NCBI RefSeq assembly: GCF_004358095.2
Contig: NZ_SMZJ02000004.1
Span: forward strand, 694,030-758,029
Direction: 5' to 3'
Source: Seonamhaeicola sediminis
Lineage (GTDB): Bacteria; Bacteroidota; Bacteroidia; Flavobacteriales; Flavobacteriaceae
DNA length: 64,000 nucleotides
The notes beneath the pieces were generated by a model. The model searched no databases. It saw nothing but the letters and a program-made list of their open reading frames with translations, and was not told the DNA's origin. Both the position numbers and the translations under genes were made by a program. Of the stretch, positions 17,863 to 25,046 are shown piece after piece (position 1 is the stretch's first letter; each line of letters starts with the position of its first letter).

Positions 17863-18027
17863 AAAAAAACTATTAAAATATTAACATTAACGGTTATTAA
17901 TATTAATAATCATGCCAAAATACTACTTTTAACAACAAGATAAAAAGACTTTAAGATAGAATTATAAAGAACAAATAACCAAGTTCTAGATACCCAAGAT
18001 TACTCTAACAAACGCTTTATCTTATTT

Positions 18028-19251
18028 TTACTCAATAAGATCAATATGTCTATCGTGATACCCTAAAAGATACAAAACACCATCAAGCCCTATACTCGAA
18101 ATAGAACTTTGAGCATTATCCTTTACCGTTGGTTTTGCATGAAACGCAATTCCTAAACCTGCAAGATTAAGCATTGGTAAATCATTAGCACCATCACCAA
18201 CAGCAATAGTTTGGTTAATATGTATACCTTCTTTTTTTGCAATTTCCATGAGGTATTCAGCTTTTTTCTCCCCATTGACTATTTCTCCAATATAATTACC
18301 CGTTAAGGCGCCATCTTTAATTTCTAATTGGTTGGCATACACATAATCTATACCTAATTCTTTTTGTAAATAATGACCAAAATAGGTAAAACCACCTGAT
18401 AAAATTGCTGTTTTAAAGCCATAGCTTTTTAAGGTATCAATAAGTCTTCTAGCTCCTTTAGTAATTGGTAAATTAACAGCTACATTATGCAACACATCTT
18501 CACTTAGTCCTTTTAAAAGCTTCATGCGTCTTTCAAAACTTTCATTAAAGTCTATTTCACCTTGCATTGCAGATTCTGTAATGGCTTTTACTTGTTCACC
18601 AACACCTGCCAATTCTGCTAATTCATCAATAACTTCAGCTTGAATTAACGTAGAATCCATATCAAAACAAACCAAACGCCTGTTACGACGGTAAATATTA
18701 TCTTCTTGAAAAGCAATATCTACATCTAAATCATGAGAAATCTGCATGAATTTTTCTGTAAATTCGGCTTTATTATCAATTTTCCCTCTTATGGACAATT
18801 GAATAGAAGCCCTAGGATATTCTTCTGATTTAATTAAAGATAAACGGCCGGTTAAACGCTTAATTGAATCAATATTTAAGTTTTTTTCTGAAATAACTTT
18901 AGTGACTTCAGATATTTGTTTTGCGGCTAATTTTTCACCAAGAATTGTAATAATGTATCTATCCTTGCCTTGTAGGTTTACCCAGTCTTCATAATCTGGT
19001 AAAGAAATTGGTGTAAACTTAGCCCTGATACCTAACTCATAGGCTTTAAACAATAAATCCTTTAAAACAGCCGCCGACTTTTTCCCTGATTCAATTTCAA
19101 ACATCATTCCTAGAGACAACGTGTCATGAATGTTGGCTTGACCAATATCTAACACCTTGGCTCCATATTCTGCTAATACTGATGTTAGCCCTGATGTTAA
19201 ACCAGGTTTATCTTGCCCTGAAATATTTAATAAGAAAATTTCTTTAGCCAT
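18028..19251 (-). CDS. serB: Phosphoserine phosphatase with N-terminal ACT domains
   Basis: Last step of serine synthesis: O-phosphoserine to L-serine. The 407-residue protein has ACT-type regulatory sequence over about residues 3-180 (starting IFLLNISGQDKPGLTSGLTS) and a HAD phosphatase domain after residue 190. The HAD motifs are complete: CFDMDSTL with D197 and D199, AILSGGFTYF (motif II), and GDGANDLPML (motif III/IV). The long form with two ACT repeats resembles the mycobacterial enzyme. It follows the 161-residue gene by 76 bases. Confidence 0.94.
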   Translation of the reverse strand: MAKEIFLLNISGQDKPGLTSGLTSVLAEYGAKVLDIGQANIHDTLSLGMMFEIESGKKSAAVLKDLLFKAYELGIRAKFTPISLPDYEDWVNLQGKDRYIITILGEKLAAKQISEVTKVISEKNLNIDSIKRLTGRLSLIKSEEYPRASIQLSIRGKIDNKAEFTEKFMQISHDLDVDIAFQEDNIYRRNRRLVCFDMDSTLIQAEVIDELAELAGVGEQVKAITESAMQGEIDFNESFERRMKLLKGLSEDVLHNVAVNLPITKGARRLIDTLKSYGFKTAILSGGFTYFGHYLQKELGIDYVYANQLEIKDGALTGNYIGEIVNGEKKAEYLMEIAKKEGIHINQTIAVGDGANDLPMLNLAGLGIAFHAKPTVKDNAQSSISSIGLDGVLYLLGYHDRHIDLIE

Positions 19252-19327
19252 AAGTTTCTAGTTTACACTTTAAAAACTGTAAAAATCACTATTCTATTTG
19301 AAATATGAAAGTTAATGCCTTGAATTG

Positions 19328-19813
19328 TTAATTAAGAAATCTATTGTGCCAGCTTTCGCTTGCTGGAACTTCCCAGTTTTCATTAAATTCTGCAATATTG
19401 GTGACCAAGTTATTGAAGACAATGGTGTTTTTAGAAACTGCTCTATCTTTTGCCATTTTTTTAAAGTCAGTTAATGATTTGTAAGCAATAAAATCTCCTT
19501 GTTTATAAGACACATTCATTTTATCCATCAAATCTACTTGGTACTCTTTTTCTAATTGTTGTATAAAATGAACAGAAGCATCAATTGAACACCCTGTAGC
19601 GGTGTTCAAGCTTTGATTTAAACCAATAATTATAAAACGCTTATATTTAATTTGGTAACCAGAATTTAAGTCGCTTCCATGGGCAGTCCAATTTTCTATA
19701 AAAGTTTCTAATTTAGAACTAATTTCGTCTATTTCTTGTTCTGAAAACGAACGGTTAGCTTGGTAAATCCAAACTCTTGATTCTTCTGGTAATGTGTTAA
19801 AATCTACTAACAT
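19328..19813 (-). CDS. Conserved protein of unknown function (often mislabelled ABC transporter ATPase)
   Basis: A 161-residue soluble protein starting MLVDFNTLPEESRVWIYQAN, with HGSDLNSGYQIKYKRFIIIG and a GCSIDASVHFIQQLEK stretch. No Walker A or signature motif of an ABC ATPase is present, so the 'ABC transporter ATPase' label that I recall for its relatives is not supported. Its ATG overlaps the stop codon of the preceding gene by one base (TAATG), which implies coupled translation at the end of the Fe-S/MCE operon. Confidence 0.8.
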   Translation of the reverse strand: MLVDFNTLPEESRVWIYQANRSFSEQEIDEISSKLETFIENWTAHGSDLNSGYQIKYKRFIIIGLNQSLNTATGCSIDASVHFIQQLEKEYQVDLMDKMNVSYKQGDFIAYKSLTDFKKMAKDRAVSKNTIVFNNLVTNIAEFNENWEVPASESWHNRFLN

Positions 19814-20469
19814 TATTCTTTAAGTTCAATATATTTAAGCACTTTTTTCTTTGTATAATTTTGCTCACTCAAATCGTAAAAATCACGTTTTTCATAATAA
19901 ACTTCAAAAGTCTTTCCAATATTACGTTTTCTTAATAAATCCTTTCCAATAAACTCATCTACTATCAAAAAAGTCTGCTCTTTATCAAAGTCATCTTTAA
20001 ATTTAATATAGGAGATTACATCATTATGAATAGCTTCTAATGATACGGTCATTGACAAACTTAAAACATCTTTTTCTGAGGGTGGAGGAGGCATTCTATC
20101 ATTAAATTCATCTTCAATAATTTCATCTAGTTGATCTTCTGAAAATATTGCCATAAAATCACCTCCACAAGTAGTCACCATTTTAATTCCCACTTCTTCT
20201 CCTAAAGCCTCAAAATCAAGTCCTACTCCTAAATCTTTGGTCTCTTCAGATTCTGATTTTCTTTTATTAAAGCTTTTTAACAAACATATGCCCAAAGCTA
20301 CTTCTTTTTGCTGCATTGTTTTTGACTGTGTAAATGCTTCTGGATCATTCTTTATACACTCGCAAGTATCTTCGGCTATTAACTGTAAAACTTGATCTCT
20401 AGTTTTTCCCTGACCAGTTATGCTCAATGAGAAAAATATGCAAGCAATAATTATTAGGTTTTTTAACAT
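19813..20469 (-). CDS. Secreted protein of unknown function in the Fe-S/MCE operon
   Basis: A 218-residue protein. The start at 20469 places a clear signal peptide at the N-terminus (MLKNLIIIACIFFSLSITGQ); an ATG 39 bases earlier would push it inside. The mature part begins with a short cysteine-bearing helical domain (EDTCECIKNDPEAF, later GICLLKSFNKR and TTCGGDFM), a spacing seen in small periplasmic or surface proteins of Flavobacteriia. It then has an acidic linker (DEIIEDEFNDRMPPPPSE) and a C-terminal beta-rich part. It is 16 bases after the Fe-S gene. Function unknown. Confidence 0.78.
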   Translation of the reverse strand: MLKNLIIIACIFFSLSITGQGKTRDQVLQLIAEDTCECIKNDPEAFTQSKTMQQKEVALGICLLKSFNKRKSESEETKDLGVGLDFEALGEEVGIKMVTTCGGDFMAIFSEDQLDEIIEDEFNDRMPPPPSEKDVLSLSMTVSLEAIHNDVISYIKFKDDFDKEQTFLIVDEFIGKDLLRKRNIGKTFEVYYEKRDFYDLSEQNYTKKKVLKYIELKE

Positions 20470-20485
20470 GAAATAGGGTTTGTTA

Positions 20486-21274
20486 TTATAATTCTTCTGA
20501 ATTAGCAATCAATTCAGCAATATCTAAAACAGAAATTTCGGTTTCTTTTTCTTTAGCCTTTATGCCATCTGTCATCATGGTATTACAATATGGACAAGCC
20601 GTAGCAATAATATTAGGGCTAGTTTCTAAAGCTCCTTCAGTTCTTAAAACGTTAATATCCTTATCTCCCTTTTCGGGTTCTTTAAACATTTGTGCACCTC
20701 CTGCACCACAACACAAGGCAGTACGTTTGTGTAGTTTCATTTCAACAATACTTGCATTCGTGTTTTTTAAAATGTCTCTAGGTGCATCGTATTCATTATT
20801 AGCTCTACCTAAATAACAGGGGTCATGAAATGTAATGCGCTTACCTTTATATAGGTTACCTTGAATCTTTAATCTTCCAGATTTGATTAGTTCTTGAATA
20901 AATTGTGTATGGTGAATTACTTCATAATTACCTCCTAAGTCTGGATATTCATTTTTTAAACAGTTAAAAGAATGAGGATCACAAGTCACAATCTTCTTTA
21001 CTTCATAAGCATTCAAAACTTCAATATTCATTAATGCTTGCATTTGGAATAAGAACTCATTGCCAGCACGTTTTGCCACATCTCCAGTACAGCTTTCTTC
21101 GGTACCTAAAACTGCAAAATCAACTTTAGCTTTATTGAGTATTTTAACAAAGGCTTTTGTGATTTTTTTTGCCCTATCATCAAAACTTCCAGCAGACCCT
21201 ACCCAAAATAAAACCTCTGGCTGTTTGCCTTCTGCCATAAAATCTGCCATGGTTGGCACTTTTAGTACTTCCAT
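20486..21274 (-). CDS. (Fe-S)-binding protein with CCG domains (HdrB/LutA/GlpC-like)
   Basis: A 262-residue cytosolic protein with two cysteine-rich CCG-type domains. Visible pieces are EESCTGDVAKRAGNE, CDPHSFNCLKNEYP, HDPCYLGRANN, ALCCGAGGAQM and ACPYCNTMM; such cysteines hold an Fe-S cluster in heterodisulfide-reductase subunit B and in the lactate-oxidation protein LutA. It should pair with the membrane 4Fe-4S protein two genes upstream and pass electrons to or from an unknown partner. It is separated from that gene only by the 58-residue membrane protein. No lactate or glycerol dehydrogenase is nearby. Confidence 0.88.
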   Translation of the reverse strand: MEVLKVPTMADFMAEGKQPEVLFWVGSAGSFDDRAKKITKAFVKILNKAKVDFAVLGTEESCTGDVAKRAGNEFLFQMQALMNIEVLNAYEVKKIVTCDPHSFNCLKNEYPDLGGNYEVIHHTQFIQELIKSGRLKIQGNLYKGKRITFHDPCYLGRANNEYDAPRDILKNTNASIVEMKLHKRTALCCGAGGAQMFKEPEKGDKDINVLRTEGALETSPNIIATACPYCNTMMTDGIKAKEKETEISVLDIAELIANSEEL

Positions 21275-21284
21275 ATAATCTTTT

Positions 21285-21461
21285 TCATTTAATCAATCTA
21301 AATGCATTTGAACAAAAAATACCCAAACCCGATCCAAAAATAATACCTCCCATTAAATCATTTGATTTTGTGTATAAATAACCAAACACCATCAACAAAA
21401 CCGCAAGCACTAATAAAATCATAGTTTGCTTTTTAGATTTATGAAAATTAGTATTATTCAT
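21285..21461 (-). CDS. Small two-helix membrane protein (58 residues)
   Basis: The frame starts with the ATG at 21461, inside the last codons of the upstream Fe-S gene (8-base overlap, ATGAATAA), and stops at 21285, 10 bases before the next gene. The product has a short polar start (MNNTNFHKSKKQ), a first membrane helix (MILLVLAVLLMVFGYLY), a turn (TKSNDLMGG) and a second helix (IIFGSGLGIFCSNAFRLIK). The start/stop overlap, tight packing and clean two-helix pattern argue that it is real. It may help hold the two Fe-S proteins together at the membrane; that is inference. Confidence 0.7.
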   Translation of the reverse strand: MNNTNFHKSKKQTMILLVLAVLLMVFGYLYTKSNDLMGGIIFGSGLGIFCSNAFRLIK

Positions 21462-22788
21462 CTTTCCAATTTAAACGATCCATTTGGTTGTATGGCCAAG
21501 GTGCACCGTTATTTTCAATATTGGTCATCATATTATTTAACTCTGCTGGTGCTGCACTTTGCTCCATGACCAAATAACGACGCATTTCTAAAATAATAGA
21601 TAACGGATCGATACTTACAGGACACTCTTCAACACAAGCATTACAGGTAGTACATGCCCAAAGTTCTTCATGTGTAATATAATCGCCAAGTAGTTGTTTG
21701 CCATCGTTTTTAAACTCACCTTTATTAGCATCTATATTTTTTCCTACTTCCTCTAAACGGTCACGGGTATCCATCATAATTTTACGCGGTGATAGTTTTT
21801 TACCCGTTAAATTTGCTGGACAAGAAGATGTACACCTTCCGCACTCTGTACAAGTATAAGCATTAAGTAACTGTACCCAACTTAAATCTTGCACATCACT
21901 AGCTCCAAATTTAGCTGGCATTTCAGCATTTGCTCCTTCAGGTACCGCAAATGGATCTGCATTAGGATCCATCATTAGCTTAACTTCTTTTGTAACCGAT
22001 TCTAAATTATTGAATTGTCCTTTAGGTTTTAAACTACCATAATAGGTGTTTGGAAATGCTAGTAGAATATGTAAATGCTTAGAAAAGTAAAGATAATTAA
22101 GGAATATTAAAATCCCTAGAATGTGTAACCACCACGCTGTACGTTCTAATATAACGGCACTCCCGTAATTAAAATTATCAAACAATGGCAAGAGAAACTG
22201 GCTTACCGGATAACTTCCTGCTTTGACATAATGACTGTCTGGAGCCCCGGGCATTATTTGAATGGTTTGATCTGCTGCATTCATTATTAAAAATAAGCAC
22301 ATTAAAACCACTTCAAAATATAAAATATAGTTAGCATCATTCTTGGGCCAACTGGTCATTTCTTTGTTCCAAAAACGATTAATTTTAATAACATTTCTAC
22401 GAATCCAGAAAGCAACTACGGATACTATTACCAATAGCGCCAAAATTTCAAAAGATCCAATTAACACATCATAAAAAACTCCCATGACAGCAAACACGCG
22501 GTGCGTACCTATGAGCCCGTCAATTATGATTTCTAAAACTTCAATATTGATAATGATAAAACCAACATACACAATAAGGTGTAAAATACCTGCAATAGGG
22601 CGGCGAACCATTTTACTTTGCCCAAAAGCAATGCGCATCATGTTCTTAAAACGCTGAGACTTATTATTGCTTACATTAACATGTTGTCCTAGCTTGATGT
22701 TTCTAATAAGCTTTTTTACATTTTTTGTAAAATAACCTATACCTAGCACTAAGGCAATTGCAAATAAAATATTTGGCAAATACTGCAT
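21454..22788 (-). CDS. Membrane 4Fe-4S dicluster protein (HdrC/GlpC-like)
   Basis: A 444-residue protein. The N-terminal half has about five or six membrane helices, beginning with YLPNILFAIALVLGIGYFT, and includes histidines that could bind haem (NarI-like layout). The C-terminal part is a ferredoxin-type domain with two 4Fe-4S motifs, CTECGRCTSSCP and CTTCNACVEECP. This is the build of quinone-linked membrane subunits that feed electrons to CCG proteins. It lies 1 base after the MCE gene and overlaps the small membrane protein by 8 bases. Confidence 0.88.
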   Translation of the reverse strand: MQYLPNILFAIALVLGIGYFTKNVKKLIRNIKLGQHVNVSNNKSQRFKNMMRIAFGQSKMVRRPIAGILHLIVYVGFIIINIEVLEIIIDGLIGTHRVFAVMGVFYDVLIGSFEILALLVIVSVVAFWIRRNVIKINRFWNKEMTSWPKNDANYILYFEVVLMCLFLIMNAADQTIQIMPGAPDSHYVKAGSYPVSQFLLPLFDNFNYGSAVILERTAWWLHILGILIFLNYLYFSKHLHILLAFPNTYYGSLKPKGQFNNLESVTKEVKLMMDPNADPFAVPEGANAEMPAKFGASDVQDLSWVQLLNAYTCTECGRCTSSCPANLTGKKLSPRKIMMDTRDRLEEVGKNIDANKGEFKNDGKQLLGDYITHEELWACTTCNACVEECPVSIDPLSIILEMRRYLVMEQSAAPAELNNMMTNIENNGAPWPYNQMDRLNWKDE

Positions 22789-22789
22789 A

Positions 22790-23731
22790 CTAATTATTTT
22801 CTTCTTCTGAGTAAGGTATTTCTTTTTTAGAAAGTATTCTAAAGTAGCGCTTTGGATGTAGTTTAATATCTCTTAAAAGCTCTTCTAATTCTCCAGTAGC
22901 TCCTTCTAGATTATTATATAATGCATCGTCTTTTAAAAGTTTACCCATAGAGCCTTCGCCACTTTCCATATTTACTAATATAGAGTTGAAATTGTTTAAC
23001 GTAGATTCTAAACTTCTGATGGTTTGCCCAATATTGGCATTGGCTAGAGAATCTGATACTTTTGAAAAGTTAGCTGAAACCTCTTCTACATTAGCAAGGG
23101 TTTTATTGAGGTTACTCTCATCATCAACTAATATGTCATTCAAAGATTTAGCTGTAACCTTAAATTCTGAAATAGTTTCGCTTAATCCAGAAATACTACT
23201 TTTTAAATTAGCTTTGGTATTACTGTCAAAAAGTGTGTTTAGGTTTTTTAAAAGTGCATCTGCGCTATCCAACATAGATTCTAGATTCTCTTGAAGTGGT
23301 GTTAATTTTTGATTCACCAGTTCACTTAAACCTGCTTGTACACTTCCTTCCAATGTATCACCAGACTGTGCATTTGCTGCATTATCAAAAGCAGGTACAA
23401 TAGCAATGGCTTTACCGCCAATTAATCCAGTCTCGTATAACTCTGCTTTACTGGTTTTTGAAAATTGAAAATCACTATCAACTAATAATTCTACAATTAA
23501 ATTTGCAGAACCATCTCCTTTGAAAGAGATATTAGATACTTTACCAACAATTTTACCACTAATGGTAACAGGCATTGAAGGTGTTAATCCTTCTACGTTA
23601 TCGTATTCTGTGTAAAAAATTCGAGAAGAGTCTAATAAATTTTGACCTTTTAGATAATTGTAACCAAAAATAAGCAGAACTATTCCTGATAATACTAAGA
23701 CCGCTGTTTTAACTTCTTTTGATATCTTCAA
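22790..23731 (-). CDS. MlaD/MCE-family lipid-transport protein
   Basis: A 313-residue protein with one N-terminal membrane anchor (about residues 8-25, KTAVLVLSGIVLLIFGYNYL), a single MCE domain (about 36-115: YDNVEGLTPSMPVTISGKIV to GLIGGKAIAI) and a long helical C-terminal region (about 150-290). That last part would form a tube or coiled coil in the periplasm. MCE proteins carry phospholipids between inner and outer membranes with an MlaEF-type ABC transporter, which is not in this window. Only 51 bases separate it from the amidase upstream. Confidence 0.9.
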   Translation of the reverse strand: MKISKEVKTAVLVLSGIVLLIFGYNYLKGQNLLDSSRIFYTEYDNVEGLTPSMPVTISGKIVGKVSNISFKGDGSANLIVELLVDSDFQFSKTSKAELYETGLIGGKAIAIVPAFDNAANAQSGDTLEGSVQAGLSELVNQKLTPLQENLESMLDSADALLKNLNTLFDSNTKANLKSSISGLSETISEFKVTAKSLNDILVDDESNLNKTLANVEEVSANFSKVSDSLANANIGQTIRSLESTLNNFNSILVNMESGEGSMGKLLKDDALYNNLEGATGELEELLRDIKLHPKRYFRILSKKEIPYSEEENN

Positions 23732-23782
23732 AATAAATTCGTTTGAAAAACAAATTTAAAATAATTTTAATTTAGAATAGAG

Positions 23783-24895
23783 CTAATTGGAAATTGTTTT
23801 TAAAGCATCAATCAGCGGAATTTTTTTTCCATCCTTAAAAGCCACCACAAAACAGGATTCATAACCATTCTTTCTTGCTTTTTCTTCAAATTGCTTGATA
23901 ATTTCATAATTTGGTGAGCATCCGTAAAAGTATCTATAGAGACTTCCTTCTTTTATCAGCGAAATATCATCTAAACCGTTAAAGTTATAAGGCTTAGTTT
24001 CTAATTCTTTAGAGCTAGCAGCAATTTGGACTTTAAATTCTATATTTTTAAAAGGTGGTTTTGTACTGTTTTCTTCTACAAAAACAATGTCATTAGCATT
24101 CACATTTAAATACTGAAGGTATTTTTCAACAGCGTTAAACAAAGATTTGGTCATTAATTCTTTCCCGCGTTTTGAGTTTAAAAAATCTTCTTCCTTTTTA
24201 TGGGTTAAAAACCCAAGTTCTACCAATACACTAGGCATGTATGTATAGGCTAGCACATAAAAAATATTCTGCTTAACCCCCCTACTTTTACGCTTTGCTG
24301 TGACCTGAAATTCATCTTCAATATACCTAGCAAGCTTAATACTGTGGTCTAAATAGGCTTCTTGTGCAATCATAAGTCCTAGAACAGATTCTGGAGAGTC
24401 TGGATTAAAATCTTTATAAACTTCGGTATTATCTTCTAAAGCAATCACACTATTTTCACGTTTGGCTACTTCTAAATTTTGTTTGTTTTTAGTAGTACCC
24501 AAAACATAAGTTTCAGAGCCATAGGCAGAACCAGTCCTTCCAGGTTGAGCATTACAATGAATAGATATAAACAAATCGACATCTTTTTTATTTGCCAATA
24601 TTGTTCTCCCATTTAAGGTTGGATATATATCATTGCTCCTAGTATAAACCACTTTTACGGTTGGTATTTTTTCCTGAATCATTTTCCCTAAAGCTAAAGA
24701 GACATCAAGAGCTATGTCTTTTTCTGTGGTTCTATATCTTCCAGTTCCAGGAGTTCCTGAATCTTTTCCTCCATGACCTGGGTCAATCATAATAACAAAA
24801 TTATTTGATGATGATTGACTATAAAGAGCTGTATTAAAAGAGAATGTTAATACTATTATAATAAATACGAAAAGTGATAATTTGTACGTTTGCAT
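23783..24895 (-). CDS. N-acetylmuramoyl-L-alanine amidase (Amidase_3)
   Basis: A 370-residue periplasmic zinc amidase that cuts the bond between MurNAc and the stem peptide, usually at division. After the signal peptide (about 1-27) comes the Amidase_3 domain (about 32-260) with MIDPGHGGKDSGTPG (first zinc His), a conserved glutamate near TEKDIALDVSLALG, SIHCNAQPG (second His) and VLVELGFLTHKKEE (catalytic Glu). The C-terminal 100 residues (VQIAASSKELE then YRYFYGC) look like a SPOR-type peptidoglycan-binding domain. It is divergent from lptD over 151 bases. Confidence 0.92.
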   Translation of the reverse strand: MQTYKLSLFVFIIIVLTFSFNTALYSQSSSNNFVIMIDPGHGGKDSGTPGTGRYRTTEKDIALDVSLALGKMIQEKIPTVKVVYTRSNDIYPTLNGRTILANKKDVDLFISIHCNAQPGRTGSAYGSETYVLGTTKNKQNLEVAKRENSVIALEDNTEVYKDFNPDSPESVLGLMIAQEAYLDHSIKLARYIEDEFQVTAKRKSRGVKQNIFYVLAYTYMPSVLVELGFLTHKKEEDFLNSKRGKELMTKSLFNAVEKYLQYLNVNANDIVFVEENSTKPPFKNIEFKVQIAASSKELETKPYNFNGLDDISLIKEGSLYRYFYGCSPNYEIIKQFEEKARKNGYESCFVVAFKDGKKIPLIDALKTISN

Positions 24896-24991
24896 AATTG
24901 TTATTAACGTCTGGTAAACCGGGTTTATTACTTAGCATTTTTGGGTACTGATTTTATTTTAAAAATTAAACCAAACACCGAAAAATATATG

Positions 24992-24999
24992 TAATTTTG
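24992..24999 (+). promoter_or_regulatory. Candidate -7 promoter element of lptD
   Basis: TAATTTTG matches TAnnTTTG. It lies 47 bases before the TTG start at 25047. A -33 element is not clear. Confidence 0.4.
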
Positions 25000-25046
25000 G
25001 CTTTTCAAAAACCGAGCCATACTTTTACAAAAATACATTAAAAGCG

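Noticed and set aside
18019-18041. ATCTTATT/AATAAGAT inverted repeat at the end of serB
   Set aside because: It includes the stop codon, is all A/T-rich and lacks a following T-run on the coding strand; chance is likely in such AT-rich DNA.
19328-19813. ABC transporter ATPase label for the 161-residue protein
   Set aside because: No Walker A, signature or Walker B motif can be seen.
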